Source: Dendrocalamus latiflorus (Eukaryota > Streptophyta > Magnoliopsida > Poales > Poaceae). Taken from it: a stretch of 64,000 bases of DNA. The position numbers and the translations under genes are program-made. Location of the stretch: contig CM029645.1 in the NCBI GenBank assembly GCA_017311315.1, positions 26,809,627-26,873,626 on the forward strand, in the 5' to 3' direction. The notes under the pieces were generated by a model. The model searched no databases. It was not told the origin of the DNA and was given only the letters and a program-made list of their open reading frames with translations. Numbering within the stretch: position 1 is the first letter of the stretch; each line of letters opens with the position of its first letter. Of the stretch, positions 55,204 to 64,000 are shown piece after piece.

Positions 55204-56439
55204 ATGGAGGCGGGGAGCAGCGGCTGCAGCACCAAGCTGGTGGCGGCGTGCGTCATCGGTGGCATCGTGCTCGGCGCGTCCGTGTTAGCGCTCCACCTCA
55301 GCGGTCCAGTGGCCATTCCGACCCTGCCGCCGGTCGATGCGCTGCGGCGGCGGTTCCGCCGCCGCAGCCGCCCCGTGCGCGTGTACATGGACGGCTGCTT
55401 CGACATGATGCACTACGGCCACTGCAACGCGCTGCGCCAGGCGCGAGCCCTAGGGGACGAGCTCGTCGTCGGTGTTGTCAGCGACGACGAGATCACGGCC
55501 AACAAGGGCCCGCCGGTCACGCCGCTCCACGAGAGGTCATTTTCCAATCCCTTCAGCCTCGCTTTATCACTTGTTCATATCTCGTATGTGATGGGCTACT
55601 AGTTTCCGTACATAATTTTATCGTGTGATTCTTTAAAAAGAATAATTCTATCGTGTGCTTGCGTGATGTATAAGATTGCTACCTTCAGTGCTCCAACATT
55701 TTGTTTCAATGAAAATATAATCACATCCCCCCCAGGTAGATGATTGTTGTGGGTCTCGTTTTAATTCTATTCGGAGAATAGTAATTGCTGGAGAACACTC
55801 GTGGTTGTTGCTCATCGTGAGGACTCAGGACCAACCTGTTGTGTGATTGTGTGACTTAAATGTGTTAGTTGAGGTGCTGCTGCATAGAGCAATTGCATCA
55901 AAGTTTTCATTTTTTTAGGTGTCAATTTGAGTTTTAAGATGATTTTTTTCTCATAGCATTGGGTTGCATAAACTGTTTCTTGTGTTTTCGGACTTGTATG
56001 GATCTAAATCAGAGCAGTACCTGAGAAGGTTAGCACTATTTTGTTCCGTGATTAGTAACCACGGAAAAGGTAGCTGCCAGCTATGAGTACTGGAACTACT
56101 ATTGGTGTGGTTGTACGGTATGAATGATTTGAATTTGGCAATTAATATTCCATTTGGAATTAAATGGGTTTTGGTCAGTAGATGCTTGATAGCCTGGGAG
56201 GATCTGGGCTGGGATAATGGCATTAAGTACCAAATAGTTCTGGAAAGGTTCACTCATGATGGAGGCACTAGCCACTTAGTGATTGGTCTGCTTGTTCATG
56301 CCAATCCGAAGAAGCTATCATGGCCAAGCCACATGCAAGGAAGCTTGCACGTGTGGTTCTGGCCCGGGTTAAGTAAGTCGATTACTGTGTTTTACATTTT
56401 GTGCTTATACAAAATGAATTAATTTTAACTGATCGGTTG

Positions 56440-56483
<44 letters not shown>

Positions 56484-59400
56484 ATTGTGTTAGCAACCTT
56501 ACATGTGACTGCAGGCCGTATGGGATTTTAGACATTTCTTCGGTGTTGTGCTTTTGGTTCTTTGGATGCATTAGGGTGTCATTCCCTAAATTTCTATTAT
56601 GTTTAGAATAAATTTCTTATTTATAATGCTTCCATTTCCGGGTAATACAGGATGATAATGGTCCGTGCTGTGAAATGGGTGGACGATATCATTCCAGATG
56701 CACCATATGCCATAACTGAAGATTTCATGAACAAGCTATTCAATGAGTATAATATAGATTACATTATCCATGGTGATGATCCTTGTCTGCTCCCAGATGG
56801 TACTGACGCATATGCCCTTGCCAAAAAGGCTGGCCGATATAAGCAGATTAAAAGAACCGAGGGAGTGTCAACAACAGACATTGTTGGTACTGATTCTGCC
56901 TTAGTTTTATCTTTTCTGTTTTAAATGTTAAAGTTTTATTTGCCATAATGAAATTCAATTCTGAAACTTCTACGGCAAGGGAATATCTGGGCTCTAGTTC
57001 TGAGTTGCAAGTTATCTTTAATGGCCAAATCTCATAGTGATCTCCAATATTGCAATTGATTCTAGGTTAACCAGAAATCTATCTGTTGACACGCCTACTG
57101 TTCACTAAACTTTCTTACCTGATTTCTCCTGATTTTCCACTTTAAGAAAACATTATACACTAGTGTCCTATTAACAGATGATGAAGGGATAAGCTGTCCC
57201 CAAGAGTCAACTGTTTTTCTTGTTCCCACCATTACGTGCACCATAAATTTGCTGTTATATCCATTTATGGGCCATGATGGTATGGATTGTGGAGCATAAT
57301 TTGTGCTGACCATATGGTAACCAATGAATTTGTCATTTCTAGTAAAGAAGCTGCTTATGGCGATGAAAAGATTTTACTCTCATCTTGAGCTCATCCTTCT
57401 TCATGGCAGGAAGAATGCTTCTTTGTGTTAGAGAGAGATCAGCTTCTGATAGTAACAACCACTCTTCACTACAAAGGCAGTTCAGTCATGGGCATGGTCA
57501 GAAAATTGACGATAGTGGGTCTGGAAGTGGAACTAGAGTATCTCATTTTCTTCCTACATCTCGGCGAATAGTTCAGTTCTCAAATAGCAGGGTATGACGC
57601 CTACAGTTTCTCATGCATCAATATATCATTTACTTCTCGGTAATGAACATTCCATGAGGCTCTGCAACATGGTTTAGCACCTAGTCTTGATATTAGAAAA
57701 CAAAACTAGTTCTAGGTGGTTACACTTATGTTAATCTCTATGGAAAAGGCAGTTCCTTTGTGGTGAGAGTGAGACTGTATACCTTGAATTCCTCTTGTAA
57801 CTCAAACTGTACAGTCTTTACCCAGACAGAGGTTCTTTTGTGAACTGCAGATAAAAACTTCCAGGGACAAATGTTTCTTTTTCTTGAAATATCATGTTTT
57901 TAATGTTGATGTACTTACTAGGCATGAAAATAGATTGAATTGGCAATATAAACAAGCAGAGGGAGGGAGTGATCTACCGTGTAGTTGTGCTCCATCAATT
58001 AGTCAACTGCCATTTGATTGCCAGTTGAGTGCGCTTGCGACAAATGGATTATTTCATGACTTAGATGAGCTTAGGTGTAATCACAAACAATAAAAGTTCA
58101 TATATCGTTGAATTATTAGCAAAATTCATATGCTTGTAAGATCAACTATAAATTTTGTAAACATAAAATTTAATGAAATATAGTTTCATTTCTTGAAAAC
58201 CGGTGATAATTAATGTTATTCTACTAAATAATATTGAAGTATAAGTGAATTGCTCATATTTCCTTATCAGCTTAAGTTTTTGCATGAATTGGCTGGTACA
58301 TGAAACTTAATATAGTATCAGAGCTAAGAGGCCTTGAGTTCAAGACCCGGCTAGTGCAATTTTAAAAAAATTGCAGCACATTTCTATTCTGCGTCTTAAG
58401 CTTGAGCGAGCCTAAACAAGGAGGGGGGAGTGTTCAAGTATAAGTGAATTGTCCGTCTTTCCTTATCAGGTTAGGCTTTTGGATGAACTGATTGGTACAT
58501 GAAACTTAATAAATAAAACTACTGGCTCTTCTCTCCCAACTTAAAATTGGAATATGACCACATGTTTTTTCTGTTGACTGTAAGCTTTCCCAATGCAGGG
58601 CCCAGGACCAGATTCTCATATAGTTTACATAGATGGTGCATTTGATCTGTTCCATGCTGGACATGTTGAGGTAAATACCAACCGCTCACCCACAAAATAA
58701 AAGCGGAGAAAACCCATGACATTTTTCTAAGCATGCACATACTTGCATATGCATGTGTTGGCTGTACTTTGTTTTTCTTTTTCTTTTTTCATTTCTTATT
58801 GAAGGGAACAAACTGAACTTAGCTCTCCAAAACATAGTAATTCAGACTTTTTAACTCTCCAAAACATAGTAATTCAGACTTTCTGTGTATTTATAGTTTC
58901 TTCTGCGTAGATATTGCGACTTGCTCGAGGGCTTGGAGATTTCTTGCTTGTGGGTATTCACACAGATCAGACCATAAGGTAATATGATGGTTACATCTTC
59001 TTTTCCTCATTTAATCTACAATACTCATACACAATGTTGTCACGGCGCTCCGGCATGTCGCGGTGAGACTGAGGCGCCTGGACGCCTAGTCGACGTCCGC
59101 CATGACGACAGTTAGGGCCTGTTCTTTTCGGCTACGGCTTATGGCTTTTGCTGAATTTTTTGAATTTTGGTTGTTTACAGTACAGATTATGGAGAGACAG
59201 ATACTCATTTATGATTTTGGCTGGTACAGATGTTGGGCTTTTAACGTATAAATCGTTTAACTTGTAGACCTCGTCTTAAGAAAATACTTCGTTTGAAAGT
59301 TAGGTACTGTAGCAAAAGCCAAAAGCCGCCAGCTTTTGACTTAAAGAACAGGCCCTTAGATGACAGTAATAAATACAAGTAATACCAGTAATACTTTATA

Positions 59401-60392
59401 TGACTGAAAATTAAATAACCATGCAACATAATAGCACAAATTAATAATTAGTGTTAAATTAGAGTTCAGCTGTCAATGAAAAAAATGTTGTATGCTCAAG
59501 CAATTGTCTTGCAACATACTAGCACAAATTAATAATTAGAGTGTTAAGTTAGTGTTCAGCTGTCAATGAAAAAATGCTGCATTAGCTCAACCAAAATGTC
59601 AATCACAATTCACAACAGTTAGCTCAAGCAATTATATTGCAAGGCAGAGAGTGCTATTTGTATAAAGTGCAGGGTGTTATATGCAAATGTACATGTGCAT
59701 ATAACAGGCCCTTGGAATATACAGCCCTGTTTTTCAACCCTCAAGCATGGTATCAGGCTAGGGTTTCCCAGCCGTTGCCTCTTGCTCTTCCCACGCGCTC
59801 ATCCTCTCTCCCCTATGTGCGCTGGTCTGCTCGGCCGTCGCCCTGATCCGCCAAGGCCGCAGCCGTCGCCGCCTGGATCCGGTGCCTTCCTCGTCGCCTC
59901 CCGGCCTCCAGGCCGTCGCACTGCACCACCGTCTCCCGGCTCGGCCGCCACTGCCTCCCGATTGCTGCGCCTATGCCACGGCCTCCCGTGCCACCATGCC
60001 TGCACCACCACCTCTTAGCTCGGCCACCGTCGCCTCTTGGCCGTCACAGCATCCAGGCCGCACGCCTAACTCCTTAGCCCTAGGCGACGAGTCTCAGCGT
60101 CCCCCACCGGCCGCCGGGATGACTTAGCTTCGCCTAGGCGATGCCGTGACAACCATGCTCATACAGTTTATTCGGTCTATGCATTTATGTTGAAGCATAA
60201 CATCTCTACTTAATTCCTTAAACATAGCATTTAGTTTATATGTTGTTGTTGGTGTTTGTTATATTTGCCAGTTCAACTAGAGGACCACATCGCCCAATCA
60301 TGAATCTCCATGAGCGAAGTTTGAGTGTTTTGGCATGTCGTTATGTTGATGAAGTAATCATTGGTGCTCCATGGGACATTTCAAAAGACATG
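55204..60392 (+). CDS. PECT1: Ethanolamine-phosphate cytidylyltransferase, first six exons
   Basis: Exons: 55204-55535, 56651-56886, 57410-57591, 58599-58670, 58911-58978 and 60272-60392, all GT-AG with matching phases. The gene continues past the window. The enzyme makes CDP-ethanolamine from CTP and phosphoethanolamine in phosphatidylethanolamine synthesis. The ATG at 55204 sits in ACCATGG. Residues about 10-33 (LVAACVIGGIVLGASVLALH) form a membrane anchor, as in plant PECT1 on the mitochondrial outer membrane. Domain 1: VYMDGCFDMMHYGHCNALRQ with the HxGH motif, then DYIIHGDDPCLLPDGTDAYA and KRTEGVSTTDIVGR. Domain 2: VYIDGAFDLFHAGHVEILRL with its own HxGH, RGLGDFLLVGIHTDQTIR, then MNLHERSLSVLACRYVDEVI and APWDIS. 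The two-domain layout distinguishes it from choline-phosphate cytidylyltransferase. Introns hold a TRIM, a hAT-like element, a Tourist MITE and a Copia element. Confidence 0.94.
56443..56480. repeat. (TC)n microsatellite in PECT1 intron 1
   Basis: Uninterrupted TC dinucleotide run within the first intron. Confidence 0.95.
58232..58511 (+). mobile_element. TRIM retrotransposon in PECT1 intron 3
   Basis: Two 81-bp direct repeats (58232-58312 and 58431-58511) share AAGTATAAGTGAATTG, TTTCCTTATCAG and GGTACATGAAACTTAATA. The first is followed by TAGTATCAGAGC, a tRNA-Met-type primer-binding site; the second is preceded by GGAGGGGGGAG, a polypurine tract. AATAA flanks both ends (58227-58231 and 58512-58516). 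The total is 280 bp with no coding capacity: a terminal-repeat retrotransposon in miniature. Confidence 0.88.
59032..60157. mobile_element. hAT-like element in PECT1 intron 5
   Basis: CTCATACA flanks both sides (59024-59031 and 60158-60165), an 8-bp hAT-type duplication. The TIRs are CAATGTTGTCACGGC and, reversed from the right, CATGGTTGTCACGGC. The interior is composite: a nested Tourist MITE, a direct repeat of about 100-bp offset (59420-59480 and 59520-59580, AGCACAAATTAATAATTAG), and a GC-rich block (59770-60130). No transposase was recognised. Confidence 0.8.
59115..59355. mobile_element. Tourist-like MITE nested in the hAT-like element
   Basis: TIRs GGGCCTGTTCTTTT and AAAGAACAGGCCC, with TTA on both sides (59112-59114 and 59356-59358). 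241 bp, non-coding. Confidence 0.88.
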
Positions 60393-60816
60393 GTGAGTTG
60401 TTTATTCTACTACCAACCATGCCCTTATATAATTGTAGTATAAAATGCTTGATGCAACCGTTAGTAGTAATTCCTTGAATGTGGCACTCGGAGCCTATAC
60501 ATGCATTGTATAGATCTTGAACATAACATTTATGCTATGGTACGAAAAGCCCAATTTCACATGTAGTATTAATTTTAGATACTAATATGGGCTGACTTGT
60601 GCTTATCCATGGATCTATGCGGATGGACTAAGTGTTACTTTCATGGCACAGTTAATTTCACTAAAAGTTAGGCCTTGGCTTGGTTCCAGCATTTGGTTTG
60701 AATGTAAGCTAGTTTTGAGCTTAGCTAAACTAGGCCAAGTTAAATATATGTCTAGAGTTGAGGTTTCAACCAGATTAGAAATAGGTGTAAACTTGTAAGC
60801 CCATTAACATTCCTAG

Positions 60817-63800
60817 TGTTATGAATATCGCTTGTATTTATCATAAGGTCAATGGGCCAGTATTATTACACATACAGGTATAACATATATGCAGATAACC
60901 CATTATACAACAAGAAAAATACACAGATATAATACACATCTAACACCCACATCAAACTTATGGTAAATCAGCAACATGAAGTTTGGAGAGATAGAAGTTG
61001 TACTGGGCTTTGGTCTATGCCTTTGTGAAGAAGTCTGCTAACTGAAACTCTAAAGACACATATTAAAGAACAACAACCTGATCCTGCACCTGTGTCCGCA
61101 TATAGGAAGCATCAACACCAATATACTTTGTAAACTCATGCTTCACTGGATCTTTAGCAAATGCTAACAGCACATGTAATTTTCGACAAAAGAGGAGTCA
61201 GTGCAGAAACAAACACCAAAATCCTCAAGTAATCACCGTAGCCAAGTAATCTCTATAGTCAACAAAGTCATAGCTCGCAACTCAGCCTCAGCACTCGAAC
61301 AAGAAAGTGTTGTCTGCTTCTTAGTCTTCCAAGCGATGAGAGAACCACCAAGAAAAACACAATAGACAGAAAGAGGCCGACGATCAAAGTGATCACTAGC
61401 CCAGGTGGCATCAGAATATGACTGGAGCTGTAAAGAGCTGGAGTGAGGGAAAAGAGAAGATGAGAGATTGTTCCATGAATGTATCGTAAAATACGAAGAA
61501 GATGACTATGGTGGAGCTGAGTAGGAGCAGAAACAAACTGACTTAAGATATGCACATGATAAGAAATGTTAGGACGAGTGACACCAAGATAAACAAGGCT
61601 CCGAACAAGATGATAGCGAGTAGGATTAGTAATAGGCTCACCATCAGTGGGACGAAGATGAATATTAAGCTCCATGGGAGTCTCAGTTGTGCGTTGATCA
61701 ATAAAAGGGGCACGATCAAGAAGATCCTGGATATACTTCTTGGGATAGATAAAAGCCCTCAAGAGTAGAAATAACCTAAATCCCAAGAAAGTAGTGAAGA
61801 GGACCCAGATCAGACATGAAAAACTGCTCACTAAGACACTCCTTGACAAAAGTAATATACTGAGAATAATCTCTAGTAATGATCATATCATCAACATATA
61901 AAAGGAGAACCGTTCGACCACGAGGCAAAGTGTGAATAAAAAGCAGAATCATGAGCATTGGCAGAGAAAGCAGTTGCAGTGACAACAGAAAAGAAACAAT
62001 CAAACCAAACACGAGGAGCTTACTTAAGGCCATAGAGAGAACGACGAAGGCAACAAACTATACCTTCAGGAACATAATACCGAAGAGGCGGTTGCATGTA
62101 GACCTCACGCAACTCACTATTGAGAAAGACATTCTTGACGTCCAACTAAAAGATAGACCACTGTCGAATATAAGACACAATAAGGAGAGTGTGAACGGTG
62201 GTCATGTGATTGACAGGAGCAAAGTTCTCACCGTAGTCACGACCATGCTCCTGCTGAAAACCATGTGCCACAAGACGAGCCTTGTAGCGCTCAAGAGAAC
62301 TATCAGAGCAGGTTTTAACTTTATAGACCCACCCACTTGCACGTGATAGGAGTAACATACGCAAGAAGAGAAACAAGATCCCACATGCTAGTACACTCAA
62401 GGGCTGCGATCTCTTCTGCCATCACATGCTGCCACTCCTGATGAACAATAGTATCACAATAAGAAGTCGGTTTGGCAAGAGCAGCAGTAGCAAAACCAAA
62501 ACGCTCAGGAGGCCGAATAAATTGGCGATCACGACGACCATATCAAGGAGAGGATGACCCATTAGAAGGAGAGGGCACATCAGAAGAATCCTCACCTCGT
62601 GGACGACGAGTATAGTAGAAAGGATAAGAAATAACAAGGTCAGGAGTAACCTCTGGAGGGTGCTGGTGGCGAAGAAGGCGCTGACTATGAAGGAGGCACC
62701 GGAGAGACCAAAGGTTGTGGTGGAGTGGTGACTATGGGGGTGGAAGGAAAAGTCGGGAAAGAAAGTGACTCGACAAGAGATGCTAAAGTGGACGAAGGAG
62801 GACGAGACTCATCAAAAGTAATATCCCAAGAAATTCGCATCCGTCGGTCAACAGGACCCTAACAACAATATCCCTTGTGCTCAGCGCTATAACCCAGAAA
62901 AACACACTCCACGTTGAGCAGTCAGCTTGGTGTGTTCACGGGGTGCGAGAAGAACATAGCACACACCCAAAGAGGTAAAGACTGTAATAATTAGGAGTCT
63001 TGCCACAAAGATACTCAACTGGGATCCTACCCTGAAGAGCAGAAGAGGGTTGAATATTGATCAGAAAAGTGACAGTAGAAACAGTTTTAGCCCAGAAGTG
63101 TGGTGGAACAGCAGAAGCGAACATGAGAGCACGAGCTGTTTCAAAAAGATGACGATGTTTTCGTTCAGTCACACTATTCAATCTAGACAAGAAAACTGAG
63201 AGTGCCTTGCTCAGCAAGAAAATCACAAAGAACTTCTGACAAGTACGCCCTAGCGGAATCAGCACGGAAAACACGAATGAGTCAAACTGAGTACGGACCA
63301 TGGTGGTAAAAGTCCTGTAGATGGGTAGAACTTCACTACGAGATGACATAAAATATATCCATGTATGTCGAGAAAAATCATCAATAAAAATGATATAATA
63401 CGATGATCTCCTTTCGAAATGAAAGGAAAGGAACTGGCCTCCATACATCAGAATGAACAATATCAAAATGACGCTGAGACACTGACTCACGGGAAGGATA
63501 GAGGAGTTGAAGCTGTTTGCTAAGCCTATAACCTTGATAATTTAGAGAAGTGTCACCAGACATAGACCTTAAAAGATCACGACGAAGTAATGAAGACAGA
63601 CGTGACCCACAACGATGTCCTAAACGATGATGCCACTGAGCAAGAGATGCGGTGGAAGATGCAGCAGATGCAAAGGCAGTGGTGGACAAGACTGACAGGG
63701 GTAGCAGAAGGAAGATAAAACCAGTTAAGCTCCCAGAGCCGCCATGAGTCACGGCGGCGAGGGCCAGTACCAACCAAAGTCCCCATGTGATGATACTGAA

Positions 63801-64000
63801 CACAACAAAAATCAGAATCGAGAATAACACGATAACCATAATTAGTGAGCTGACTAGCATATATGAGTTGTATGGTTAGTTTTGGAACATGAGAAACAAC
63901 AGGAACATGAAAGGACAAATTTGAAAGTGCCTCGTCCTACGACAGAAAAAGGTACCATTTGCTGTTTGAATAGTGATAGGAGTAACTAAAGGACTAATGA
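60817..64000 (-). mobile_element. Copia element in a PECT1 intron, opposite strand, runs off the window
   Basis: The downstream LTR (60817-60945 on the plus strand) reads TGTTAGATGTGTATTATATC to ATATTCATAACA on the minus strand. Reading leftwards from 64000: GAG-pre-integrase SLAQWHHRLGHRCGSRLSSL (about 63640-63575), integrase core YYIIFIDDFSRHTWIYFMSS and PPHFWAKTVSTVTFLINIQP (63400-63040), RT segments WVYKVKTCSDSSLERYKARL (62340-62270), LLYVDDMIITRDYSQYITFV and QFFMSDLGPLHYFLGI (61905-61776), then ETPMELNIHLRPTDGEPITN and YLGVTRPNISYHVHILSQFV. Frameshifts break it into pieces. Its LTR ends resemble those of the copies at 28350 and 44500, so all three are related short-LTR Copia elements. 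CCTAG at 60812-60816 is the expected flank; its partner lies outside. Confidence 0.9.

Noticed and set aside
58313..58350. Possible tRNA (GAGTTCAAGACCCGG resembles a T-loop)
   Set aside because: No acceptor stem or D-arm is present. The position, just after a TRIM LTR, fits a primer-binding region.
59637..60127. Frames rich in proline and serine in PECT1 intron 5
   Set aside because: They lie in a GC-rich block within a hAT-like element, have no domain, and are flanked by intact splice sites of PECT1.

Overview
The window is nuclear DNA from a grass (Poaceae). The evidence is spliced plant genes with GT-AG introns, a SCARECROW protein that reads like the cereal orthologues, GC-rich first exons, and a dense load of grass-type transposable elements (Tourist MITEs, Mutator-like elements, CACTA, Copia and Gypsy LTR elements, LINE tails). 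The species cannot be fixed from sequence alone.

Five host genes or gene parts are readable. (1) 312-2339 (+): last three coding exons of a GAUT7-like GT8 glycosyltransferase; the 5' part lies before the window. (2) 19233-21504 (-): SCARECROW, a GRAS transcription factor with one intron; its conserved N-terminal stretch is out of frame with the rest. (3) 34692-35225 (-): a GATA-factor reading frame that is not an ordinary gene but cargo of a Pack-MULE. (4) 38526-48461 (+): a complete six-exon SNF7/CHMP4 (VPS32) ESCRT-III gene, stretched to about 10 kb by retrotransposons in introns 1 and 4. (5) 55204-60392 (+): first six exons of ethanolamine-phosphate cytidylyltransferase, continuing past the window. 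These act in unrelated processes (cell-wall pectin, root/leaf patterning, endosomal sorting, phosphatidylethanolamine synthesis); nothing suggests a pathway cluster.

The rest is mostly repeats. 4.5-8.0 kb is a hierarchical tandem repeat built on a 30-bp unit. 10.9-12.8 kb holds non-LTR retroposon debris. 13.3-17.7 kb is a decayed Mutator-like element with a 10-bp target duplication. 18.4-18.9 kb is a hAT-like MITE. 25.6-26.0 kb is a foldback repeat. 26.8-30.1 kb holds an LTR and a broken Copia element with a MULE-type MITE inside its LTR. 33.1-33.9 kb is Gypsy-LTR-like.

The most striking items are: the Pack-MULE at 34023-35638, with 227-bp terminal inverted repeats, a perfect 9-bp target duplication, and fused pieces of an ABCB transporter gene and a GATA gene whose zinc-finger loop is three residues short; a 3.3-kb LTR element in SNF7 intron 1 that encodes two PTB-like RRM domains and shows no recognisable pol; a CACTA-like element at about 49.4-52.0 kb with an unassigned open frame and a Micron-like element between (TA)n tracts; and an 81-bp-LTR TRIM element in an intron of the cytidylyltransferase gene. 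Exon limits and target duplications were read by eye from the sequence.
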